A program made the position numbers and the translations under genes. Of a stretch of 64,000 nucleotides of DNA, positions 54,947 through 64,000 are shown one piece after another. The notes beneath the pieces were generated by a model, which saw only the letters and a program-made list of their open reading frames with translations, made no database searches and was not told where the DNA came from. How positions within the stretch are numbered: the stretch's first letter is position 1; every line of letters begins with the position of its first letter. The stretch covers positions 1 through 64,000 of the forward strand of contig JAOWBW010001919.1 in NCBI GenBank assembly GCA_026119855.1, read 5' to 3'. Source of the stretch: Campanula takesimana (taxonomy: Eukaryota > Streptophyta > Magnoliopsida > Asterales > Campanulaceae).

Positions 54947-55365
54947 GGCGGGATCCGTTTTGCTGAAGCGGGATCCGTTTGCTGAGGCGGGATCCGTTTG
55001 CTGAAGGCGGGATCCGTTTGCTGATGCGGGATCCGTTTGCTGGTGCGGGATCCGTTTGCTGCAGCGAGATCCGTTTGCTGATTGCGGGATCCGTTTGCTG
55101 ATGGCGGGATCCGTTTGCTGGTGCGGGATCCGTTTGCTGGTGCGGGATCCGTTTGCTGATGCGGGATCCGTTTGCTGAATGCGGGATCCGTTTGCTGATG
55201 CGGGATCCGTTTGCTGATGCGGGATCGTTTGCTGATGCGGGATCATTTGCTGATGCAGGATCCGTTTGCTGAGGGCGGGATCCGTTTGCTGAAGCGGGAT
55301 CCGTTTGCTGATTGCGGGATCCGTTTGCTGATGGCGGGATCCGTTTGCTAATTGTGGGATCACCG
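54947..55365. repeat. About 21-copy, 20-bp minisatellite in Ogre copy 2
   Basis: Units of consensus GCGGGATCCGTTTGCTGAT, 18-21 bp long with small indels, placed just inside the 3' LTR. Several frames stay open (Ser-Ala-Asn-Gly-type and Gln-Thr-Asp-Pro-type repeats), a composition effect rather than a protein. Confidence 0.92.
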
Positions 55366-58300
55366 TGGACCAAATTGCTGTCTAGAGCTGCAGTTGCTGT
55401 TGACTTTATCGTGGGGATGTGGGCACGGTTGATTGTGTACCATTTTCTGTTGGGGATGAAGTGCCTTGAGTTGCGGATGCTGTTGACTTTGTGGTGGTAC
55501 CTGCTACGTGTGTGCTTGGCAGGTATATGTGTTTGTGCAAGAGAATGCATGAAGTGTGAAAGGAAGAGAGAAATTTTGCTCGTGGTGCAATGTGATTTTG
55601 AAAGCACTTTATATGAGAGATAAGTAAAGTGATTCTGTGTGTGAAGTGATTTTCAAAAGCAGAGATTGCTTGAGATGAATGATGTTCATACCTTCACTTA
55701 CTATTGCCGCTTGATTGGGGATGGATTGCTGAAGGATGCTGATGCTTTTGATGAAGAATGTCCATGCTTTGGATGGAGAATGATGATGTTGATAATGATG
55801 AATTGTTCTTGCCTTTGAATGAGTGTCGGTGAGATGGTATTCTGTGTGATGGGTTGGTCGTGCCAAAAGGCTGCCTACGTATCCCTTGAAAGGAATCAGA
55901 CCAGCGTAGTTCAAGGACGATGGAGAATGCTGGAGGAGAAGCTAGGAGCAAAGCAAAGTAGAGCACATACTTTTGCACATAGAAGGAGAAAAAGAAAAAG
56001 AAAATTCTTTATTTATTATTTTTTTTTTTTTAAGATTAGAAGGGAAAGAATATGCACACATGTGAGAAAAAAGATTCTTTTTTTTTTAGTTCGTGGGTGA
56101 ACCATTTTAACCATTGTGTGTTTGTAAAGCCAACCCAAGATCAAGTCATGTTCAATCGGAGTCCGGATTGCCATGCTTGAATTTTGTCGTCGTTGCCGTG
56201 GTGTCCAACGAAATTGATGTTTAGCCCCAAGAGATTTGTCGTTTATGGGGCTTCAAAAGAACTATTGATGCCGAGATGCCAAGGGGTTGCTGACTATAAA
56301 GCCCCTTGAATGCTGAACTTTGAGTGGCTTATGAAGCCCCAAGATGAATAAACTCTTAGCCCATTCAAATAAACTGTCGGTATGAAGCTCCAACTTATCT
56401 TGGCATTGTATTGAGAGCAGATGCACCATTGGGTAGAACTCATGAAAGTGATCTTCCTCTTTCTCTTGCTTGGAGGTGGATGGCCCTTTTTGTGGTTGAT
56501 ACCCAAATGGAGGGAGGTCCATGGTGAAAATGTAGTACGGTCTTCGGGAGACGTCTCGTGGGAGATGGTGATGTTGTTGCAGATGATAAGGTCTTGGTGT
56601 GATAAAGTCTCGAAGGGTATGTTTGCTTGAGTCTTCTTGAGTTGAACCGACGGCGGATCTTCGGATGCAGCCTGTGCTTTTGATCTTGGAGAAGGGGGTG
56701 CTGTATTGCAGAAACATTCGGATTGGCCGTAACTCTGCTTATAGAGTTAACATATTGGCATTGCCCGCTATAACTCAGCCCGGTGAGTCTAGCATATTGA
56801 ATCTTTTTCCTTTTCTCTAAGACTTCCTTCAGAATCTCGCTGTGAGTTCTAACAAGAATCATCAAATTCATTCATATCATCGGAGCCTTCATTTAAAACC
56901 AAGAGGCCTTTTGACTGGAAGTGCTGAGGGACCCTTGAAGCTTGATCTCTTTCATGGAGCCATAAGACTACTCCACATTGCATTGCTTGAGCATTGTTGC
57001 CCCAAAAGACTGTCGGTTACGAAGCCCTAATATTGCCCTTTGCTTGTATCACTGTAATGCCGTAGCCCAAAAGATTGTAGATTGCGAAGCCCCTTGAGAC
57101 CTTTCGGTATAAAGCTTCAAATGTTGCTGGGGACATTGAAGTGAATTGCTTCTTGCCGAGGGAGCCTTTGAGACTTGACCGTAGCCCCTAGAGTGTCATC
57201 ATTGATTGCGAAAAAGGTCCATCCTTGATTGGGGGAACGAGTACGGCACACATGACAAGAGGGCTTTTTGACATCCCTTTTGAGAGACTTTGAGGATAGT
57301 CTCACACATCTTTCTCGAGCATAGCCCCTAGGGCTTATTGATTGTCAAATGGAGCAAAAGAAGCCCTTGTTCTTGAGTCACATAGCCCCTAGGGCGTCCC
57401 CATTTGTTGATCAAAGCAAGAGTGACTCATCCTCGTGCGAGGGAACAAATATGGGAGGACATGGCAAGAGCTACTCCATTTCTCGGGAGCCTTTCGGCGT
57501 ACTTTAGAAGCACATACTTGCAGAAGCTTTGAAAACTGAGACACATGTTGTTGATATTTGCTGCCCAAGCCAATTGACTAGCTAGGGATTATTTGTGCAA
57601 CCTCGTGCCCTTTTATGATGGGCTCGTTCTCAGATGGGTCTTGGTTACCACGGGCCTTCTTTTCATGAACCCAAAAATGCACACTGCTGGAGAATGATGC
57701 CGATAACCCAAGACAACCTTTGATGGTGCCATATCTTGTCGAGCCTTTTGCAATCCAAAAGTTGACTTGATGGGGAATTGATTTGTTGAGGAGATCCAAT
57801 GTAGATCTTGTGCAGTTGTCTTCCTTAGAGGCCGGAGATCTCCATTTCTCTTTCCCTTCTCTCTCTCACTCTCTCATTTCTTTTTTATGACGCACCCTGT
57901 TTTTTGCCTAGACCGCCCTTTCGGGTTTTCAATCTAGCGGGCATCTCTTTTGCGTCTTCTTTTTTTTTACTCGATTAATGAGGAAGTGTGCATTGAATCT
58001 GGCTGAGGAGATAAGACATGTGATTTTGCGGTGAAGACCTCTTGTCACTAAACATGAGTGACATTGACTCGACTAGGGAAGTATCCCTAGTATTGACTTC
58101 ATGTATATATTTGTTGAATGACTCACGAAGGTAAGTAAGTCATTAAGAGAGAAGAGAAGGAAAGCCCCAATTTGATTGCAAGAAATTGGGAGTATGCAGA
58201 AAGAATAGAAGCCCTAGACTCGACAAGGAACGGAAAGTGATTCCAAATCTAGGAAATTTGTTCAATCTTGAGGTGATTAATTCATTGGCAAATGAATCGT

Positions 58301-59075
58301 ACAAAGATGTCATGACAAGTTCGAGAGGAAGGCCGATAACCATAACGCACTAGGGCTAAACATATCTTCTTTCTTGCATGAGACCGGACCCGAAGGTTGC
58401 CTTCGTTCCTTCAGTGTAGAGGCTCAGGTCACCGTAGTTCTTGTGGATTCTCCATTCGCAGTGATGAATTGTTGCTTCGTCGTGATTGTTGTCGATGTTG
58501 CTTCGTCCTTCGTTTGGTGGAATGATATTGTTGTTGTGAACTTCTTTGAATGAAGGGGGATTTTTTTTTTTTTTTTTTGTGCTCTAACTTTTGCCTAGGT
58601 TGATTTGAGGATTTCAACCTAGCGAGGTTTTTTTTTTTTTTTTTTTTTTTTTCTTTCCCCTTTTGAAAACTTTGCTTCATGATCGTTGCTCCACCTTTCT
58701 TTGTCTTGATTTCGTCGTTGTTGATGTCTTCGTTGTTGATGCCGTCGTTGATGTTTAGCCCCTAGGCGTTCAAGCGATGGTCTTCGTTCTAAAACTTGTT
58801 TAGACATCTTTTCATCATTTTGCCAAGAATTAAATTGAACAACTTGGAAGAGTGTATGAGGACAAGAACGACTTTAATTTTATAATTGACTCGAACATTC
58901 ACACAAGTGGGACGGAAGAAAACTTTAATGCACACTTAAGAGGACTTTTGACTCCTTTTTTTTTTTTTTTTTTTATCCTATTTCTAGGTAGAGAAAGAGA
59001 AACGGAGATTGTTGTTGTAGTCCCCATTGTCGTTGTAGTCTTCTTTGTGGCATGATCTCTTGTTGAGGCCCCATT
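55366..59075 (-). other. Non-coding internal region of Ogre copy 2
   Basis: Collinear with 311-3736. Only the ORF fragment at 56440-56871 looks shared. T runs at 56017-56032, 58561-58578, 58626-58652 and 58957-58974. Confidence 0.6.
56440..56871 (-). pseudogene. Conserved ORF fragment in Ogre copy 2
   Basis: Counterpart of 1511-1966: shares VRTHSEILKEVLEKRK and ANPNVSAIQHPLLQDQKH, separated here by an extra duplicated stretch. No recognised domain. Confidence 0.35.
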
Positions 59076-59663
59076 TCAAATCTGAGCCCCTTCCTTGATG
59101 AGTTCTTGCATGTTCTCACTCTCTGACTGTTGTTCTTCAACCACGGTAAACTCACCATTGTCAATCAAGTCTTGGATGATGTTGCGGATGGAGAAGCAAT
59201 CCTCAGTGAGGTGACCGCTGTATTGGTGATAGTCACACCACTTGTGGTGGGCATGGTTGCGACGTAACGGTTGTGGTTGCTTGTACCCTTGGAGAGGAGA
59301 AACTTGTCCCTTGGTTTTGAGAGCTTCGTAGGCTTCGGTGATGGTCATGCCATTGAGAGGGGTATAGACACGGTCGTTGGTGGCACCTTTGTGACTTTTG
59401 AGGGGTGAGCCACTTGGGCGTGCTTTACCGTGGACCTTTGCCTTGCTATCGGTGAGCTCTTGTAAACGACCCTTAAGTTCGGACACTTCTTCCTTGTGAA
59501 TTTTCCTCTCGAGATCAAGACGGTCTTGCCACAAATCATCCTTGCGGCGGGCATCCTCGACAAGTCTATCAATTTGTTCTCCCAAGGCTCTTATTATGTT
59601 GAAGAGCCTTTCGTTGGACACGGAGATGTTCTCACCCTTGTTGTTGTTGCCATTGGAAGCCAT
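59076..59663 (-). CDS. Gag-like protein of Ogre copy 2
   Basis: 195 residues from MASNGNNNKGENIS; this start is chosen over the upstream in-frame ATG (59762) because it matches the other two gag copies. An N-terminal coiled-coil-like part (DRLVEDARRKDDLWQ, then KIHKEEVSELKGRLQEL) is followed by CDYHQYSGHLTEDC and RNIIQDLIDNGEFTV, the Tat-type CHHC-like block. It is shorter than copy 1 at the C-terminus and ends ELIKEGAQI. Gag alone could package element RNA if pol came from a relative. Confidence 0.75.
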   Translation of the reverse strand: MASNGNNNKGENISVSNERLFNIIRALGEQIDRLVEDARRKDDLWQDRLDLERKIHKEEVSELKGRLQELTDSKAKVHGKARPSGSPLKSHKGATNDRVYTPLNGMTITEAYEALKTKGQVSPLQGYKQPQPLRRNHAHHKWCDYHQYSGHLTEDCFSIRNIIQDLIDNGEFTVVEEQQSESENMQELIKEGAQI

Positions 59664-60869
59664 TGGACCTATTGAGAGATCACGGTTGATATTAGGTTGG
59701 CTCCACAAACACATTTTGAGTAAAATAATTAACCCACAAACAAAGGAAAAAGACTCAACCACATAAGAAAAATGACTCTTTTTTTTTATTATTTACAAAA
59801 GTCGGAAGGACGTGGTCCTTTTTGGGGTTTCTAGGAAATAGTGGAATCGTCACACTAGTATATAGACCTTCTCGCGGTCCCATATACTCATCGGATTCCA
59901 CCACGCTTGTGAATCCTACATGTTTCGGGATTAAACTAAATTAATGTAGTAAATCATACATGTGGGGACGGATTTTTTATTTGCGTCCATTATGACCACT
60001 TGGGGACGGAGTTTTATTTCGTCCATAACAACGAGTGGCATGTATGATTTGAAGACATTAGTTTAGGGAAATCTCGGCACATGGAAACCGACTTGAGTCA
60101 CGGAGTGTTAGACCCTAACTAGAATTGTGTGGTTTATGCTCGGCTAAAGAGAGGCTTAAAGGTCACCCCCGGCATGTAGTCGTGAACTACGCCACGGGCT
60201 GAGGTTTACCGCTTCGGAAGAGTCAAGGTCGAGTGGAGCTTGAAACTTCCTAGGACGGGCCTCGACGGGTTTGGGGTTGGACTTGTGCGACTCGATAGTG
60301 AGCAGTTGATAAGAATTGTGTGCGTAGTGTGAGGTCTAACAAGTGACAAAATATTTTTTTTTCAAAGGAAATAAATAAAAAAAAACAAATAAGCACGTAA
60401 TTTAAAACTTTCGAATCACCCGTGTGACCGATAAAATGAACAGAAAATAAAAATGGTTTTGTGCAGGCCCGGTGCCCACACACTGTCAAAACTGTCCATT
60501 TTGTTCACTGTTTCTGTTTCTGGGAAATGCCCCAGACGCGCGCGCTTTAGGCTTTGAGGATGGGAGGCGCGCGCCTTAGGCAATAGAGGGCAGAGGCGCC
60601 CGCTTTTGGGCAGTACCTGCAAATCAGTGGGTTCAAGGGATTGCCTTGACCCTAAATTATAGAACTTTCCCCCTACAGACATTGTTAGCACAGAAACATG
60701 GAATTGAAGGATGAGATGGGAGGCGGGCGATTCTGGTTCAAAGGGTCGGACACGCGCGCGTTAGGCCAAGACGGCCGAAGGCGCGCGCTTCCTACCCTTT
60801 TTACCAGAATGCCCAGAAAACAGAATAAAAGAACACCAAAAGATGAAAACGCAAGTTTAACCCTCTATA
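59664..60869 (-). other. Leader of Ogre copy 2
   Basis: Untranslated region between primer site and gag, matching 4490-5703. It contains GGGACGGA(G/T)TTTT direct repeats (59965-60025) and GC-rich clusters with GCGCGCGCTT, GCGCCCGCTT (60535-60605, 60750-60795). Confidence 0.7.
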
Positions 60870-60887
60870 TCCCCAGCGGAGTCGCCA
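60870..60887 (-). other. Primer-binding site of Ogre copy 2 (tRNA-Arg type)
   Basis: The minus strand reads TGGCGACTCCGCTGGGGA one base from the LTR. Its complement ends CGGAGTCGCCA, fitting a plant tRNA-Arg 3' end from memory. Confidence 0.75.
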
Positions 60888-60888
60888 C

Positions 60889-62173
60889 TGTAGATACCCC
60901 GGGGGACCACGTCTTGGCTAGAGCGGTGAATTATCCTAGGATGTCTAATTGATTTTAAGAGTCGCCACCCGCGTTTTAGAGGAACGCGAGAAAACCTAAG
61001 AAAATAGCCTCTTTTATTGATTACGAAACCAAAGATTCTTGAGATGAGGGGTTCGGGGGTTAGGTGACGGAGTGGGAAGTACTTAAACACCCACTCCGCC
61101 CCGCTTACGCGGGTCTTGCTACTTTGGTGTTCTAATGCTAAATGTCTTTCAATTTAACAATAAGAGAAATGTGCTAACAATTATAATGAAAAGAAATGGG
61201 AAATTTACAAAGGAAAAATAAAGGAGAATTGTTTTATTTATTTAATGGTAAAGATTACATGTCAAACTATTCTAACAATTATATTAAGAAAAGAATGGTA
61301 AATTAAAGTAGAGATTAAAATGTAGGGAGATAACCTTAACCAACTTTAATGTAGTAAAGTGGTCATTTGGTCATGTCCCAATTGATGGGGATTGCATACA
61401 TTACTAAGACATGTAAAATGAGAGAAGAAGAATAAAGTACCTTAAGAAAGAGGACTTCAAACTTGGACTTAAAAATGGTGTTGTTGTAGGAAATTGTTGT
61501 AGAACAATTTGTGTAGAGTCTTGTTACGAAGAACGCTTGTTGGGAGAATTTGTGTGGAGAATTGTGCATAGTGTGTGTATAGAGAAATTTCAAGTCTAAA
61601 AATGAGGTCCCTTTCCAAGGTAGGAGATGATGGTTTTTATAGGTAAAATTAGGAGGGAAAGGTTGGAGGGAAATTGGTCAATCCATGTGAAATTGAATTG
61701 ACCAATCAAGAAAAAGATAAATAAAAGAATTAATGAAAGAAATAAAAGAAAATCAAATAACAATAAAATGAAATATTTTGTTTTTATGGAGAATGGCTTA
61801 GAATATGGGATTGGGAGGTTACAAATAAAAGCTAGTAAATGTTTATGATCAAGAAAGATGTTTTTGACTAAGGAAGATGTTTGTAAATAAGAAAAGGGAG
61901 GGAAATAAGGTGCAATCCGTTACTGCCAAAGTGGGAAGCGCGCGGGTCCGGCCTATTGGACCAAACGCGCGCGCACCCCATGACCATTACGGGAGGCGCC
62001 CGCGGGTGAAAATAACAGAATGACTCTAAAAGTTAACTCTGTTATGCAGTTTAGTCCAAAACTAACGGAATCAGTTAGGAACTTAACGGAAGTAACAGAA
62101 ATTAACAAAAACAAGTTAAATAAAAATACTATGTATGCAATCGGGGTGAGAAGTCCAAAGCGGGGTGTCTACA
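60889..62173 (-). repeat. 5' LTR of Ogre copy 2 (1285 bp)
   Basis: Matches 53482-54776 with scattered differences. GC-rich cluster at 61937-62006. Confidence 0.93.
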
Positions 62174-62177
62174 GTAT

Positions 62178-62801
62178 CGATCTGCGCCTACTTTTGATTC
62201 TCTGCGCCAAAACTTAGAGCATGACTTTGGTATTCTTACCACTGCGCTCTCAAAGATCCCATCTATTCATGGTCTGAATGAAGCTCTGTGCACCTTGGCA
62301 AGCACTATGAATGATGTTATTCAAGTTGAAACTGTCAAGATCTTAACTGCATTTGAGAATTTTGCGCCAGGAGATTCCAGCTCCTCTTCCTCCCTTGATG
62401 CGCTTAAAAACCATATGACCAACTGCTTAGTCCAGTTTGGTGATACTTTCAACAGCAAGATGAACCAGGCTATGCTAGATATGCAAGCCAGTCAGAATAT
62501 GGTTCAAGTGGAGCTGGCCAAGAGCTTGGTGGATGCGCAGAAGGAAATTCAAGACTTTATTTCATCTACTCAGCTATCCCTTTCAAATCAGTTTGGCTCG
62601 CTTGAAAATGCTTTCAACAGAATTTTTGAAGATCTTCGAAGAGACAATGATTTGATGCGCAGTGGGATGAAGACTTATGTCAACCAGGCTGTGGAATACA
62701 ACGCCAAGTTTCAGCAACTGAAGATTGAGCTGATGAACAAGTTCACGAGCCTGCAGAACGAGCTAAGGGAAGCGCTATCAAGAATCAACATAGATTAGAA
62801 T
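62178..62801 (+). CDS. Interrupted ORF of unknown function, 3' part
   Basis: Open from the Ogre insertion point to TAG (62799-62801), about 207 codons. I recognise no family. It is hydrophilic and helical in character, with a Ser6 run (FAPGDSSSSSS) and many evenly spaced Leu/Ile/Val between Gln/Glu/Lys (VQVELAKSLVDAQKEIQDF), suggesting coiled coil. Across the target duplication the frame continues leftward to an ATG at 53463, so before the Ogre insertion it read MLVLGYRSAPTFDSLRQN. It is followed by a polypurine tract and LTR, so it is probably the last ORF of another LTR element. Confidence 0.5.
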
Positions 62802-63280
62802 TGTAATCTTTTGTTTGCTCATATATAAGTTTTTGATGCACACTTTTTGCTTTTGATTTTTCTTCCATGTAAAACTTGTATTCTGTAACTCTTATATTTC
62901 AAGTTTTAATGATAAGAATGCATCATTGCATTTTCACAAATCCTTGTTCAATTCAAACCATTCGTTTGTGGAACAATGAATGCCTGATTTAACTGAACTT
63001 CATGCGCATATTTATATCTGCTCATATTTCATTGTATGATGTTTAAACATTCAGTTTAAACGCATACTTAAACTTAAACTCATAATATTTTGTATGCGCT
63101 GAATGATATTTCTGTCTTTCCCATATTGTAAGTTCATTTCTTTTGGATAGACTATAAATCTATAACACTGGCTAGTGTGTACATTGACTTGAGACATGAT
63201 TTACCATTTTCATTTTTATGGACATGTTATTATCAAGTATAATGAATTGCCTTTGTTATAGTAGGTAATGGCATCAATCA
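62802..63280 (+). other. 3' untranslated region of the LTR element
   Basis: AT-rich, no gene. It lies between the ORF stop and the polypurine tract. Confidence 0.5.
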
Positions 63281-63293
63281 TTTAGGGGGAGAT
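63281..63293 (+). other. Polypurine tract
   Basis: TTTAGGGGGAGAT directly before TGTTGGGT, the usual 3' LTR junction of plant LTR elements. Confidence 0.8.
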
Positions 63294-64000
63294 TGTTGGG
63301 TATGCTTATTACTTAACCCTCCTATTTATGTTAGAATTGATTGATACCATCACCTAAGTTTATTTTAAGGACTTTAGGACCCTATGTAAGAAGTTTTATA
63401 ACTTCAATTTTTAGCTAAGTCCTCTTTATAGACTAGGCTTAGTGGTTAGGGCTTTTACTTTGAATTTGAGGTCTCTCTTGCAAATGACTAAGCATGATGC
63501 GCATGACTCCCATGTGCAGCACCCTTCTGCGCAACTCAATGCACATGGCCTCCATGCGCGCGCAGATTTGCCTTAGTCAATTCTCTCATTTCCTGACCTC
63601 ACATTCTAGAAGCTTGGAAAGAGTCAAGTCAAGCTACGCTTTTTGGAATGAGCCAAAGTGCTGATTATACATACGAAAAAACAAGCACACTCAGCATACA
63701 CGTAGATGGAGATGCGCCTTAGTTTGAAAATTCAAAATGAAGACAGCTGTCATCCTTCTAGAAGAAGTTTGAATCATGTCCTCTTGCTCTGTCTCCAATG
63801 GCTACAAAGGACACCTGCGCACCAATCACATTGTGCCAGCTCATTGTCATTGCTCAGAGATCCAACGGCTAGTTTTTGAAGCTCCACTATAAATAGCTTG
63901 CTCATCCTCATTTCCAAGCTGCTTGTGTTTTGCTTTCAGAAAGAAACTTTAAAGATTTGAAGATTGCTTGCTCATTTCCAGAATTCTCAAGAACAACCTT
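63294..64000 (+). repeat. 3' LTR, continuing beyond the window
   Basis: Starts TGTTGGGTATGC. It contains a cluster of GCGC palindromes (ATGCGCAT at about 63498, TGCGCGCGCA at about 63556) and a TATA box TATAAATAG at 63888-63896. No matching 5' LTR is present in the window. Confidence 0.75.
63888..63896 (+). promoter_or_regulatory. TATA box of the LTR promoter
   Basis: TATAAATAG in a GC-balanced context (CTCCAC upstream), about 595 bp into the LTR. Confidence 0.6.

Larger units (their letters stand above)
53482..62173 (-). mobile_element. Complete Ogre/Tat-like Gypsy element, copy 2 (8692 bp)
   Basis: LTRs 53482-54776 and 60889-62173, TSD GTATC on both sides (53477-53481, 62174-62178). Minus-strand order: 5' LTR, tRNA-Arg-type primer site, leader (to about 59664), gag (59663-59076), 3.7 kb non-coding, minisatellite (54947-55365), 3' LTR. 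No RT, integrase or RNase H is seen, so it is gag-only and non-autonomous. Ogre elements normally carry pol and exceed 10-20 kb. The LTRs are very similar by eye, so insertion is fairly recent. Confidence 0.93.

Noticed and set aside
54732..55607. Long minus-strand frame of 291 codons with Ser-Ala-Asn-Gly-Ser-Arg repeats
   Set aside because: Produced by the 20-bp minisatellite; more than one frame is open through it and the flanking parts differ in the other Ogre copy.

Overview
Nuclear DNA of a flowering plant, most likely a eudicot. The evidence is one intron-bearing transporter gene with GT-AG introns, dense LTR retrotransposons of plant-specific groups (Tat/Ogre-like, Athila-like, Copia), Stowaway, Tourist and hAT MITEs, a CACTA element, and a decayed endogenous plant pararetrovirus (family Caulimoviridae). 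The species cannot be fixed from the sequence. No tRNA, rRNA or CRISPR locus was found.

Layout. 1-6467: minus-strand Ogre-like element (copy 1), running off the left edge and inserted into the left LTR of a minus-strand Athila-like non-autonomous element (6468-11885), itself set in an older plus-strand Ogre relic (11886-12909). 12910-16120: decayed retroelement pieces, an AT microsatellite and a Stowaway. 16126-18972: internally deleted Copia element with perfect 5-bp target duplication. 18973-37880: gene-free, a mosaic of MITEs, three related long-TIR (Mutator-like) elements, a CACTA element with a transposase relic, an array of palindromic repeats at 31.4-31.9 kb, and hAT-type elements. 37902-42419: the one intact-looking host gene, a four-exon NPF (NRT1/PTR) transporter of 588 residues. 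41998-48731: a tandem duplication whose unit runs from the last NPF exon into the adjoining pararetrovirus, leaving an NPF pseudogene at 45627. 42.77-52.57 kb: pararetrovirus relics on the same strand as NPF. 53482-62173: a complete minus-strand Ogre-like element (copy 2) with 1.29-kb LTRs and TSD GTATC, interrupting an open frame that resumes at 62174. 62174-64000: that ORF, a polypurine tract and the start of another LTR.

How it fits together. Only the NPF gene is likely to serve the plant, as a membrane proton-coupled solute importer. Everything else is mobile or repeat DNA. The two Ogre copies carry gag but no pol, so they would depend on a helper element. Nesting gives a relative age order (Ogre relic, then Athila-like, then Ogre copy 1; long-TIR element A, then CACTA, then long-TIR element B and a Stowaway). 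The tandem duplication supplies an empty site that dates one Stowaway insertion. Coordinates were read by eye; element edges without a stated target duplication are approximate.
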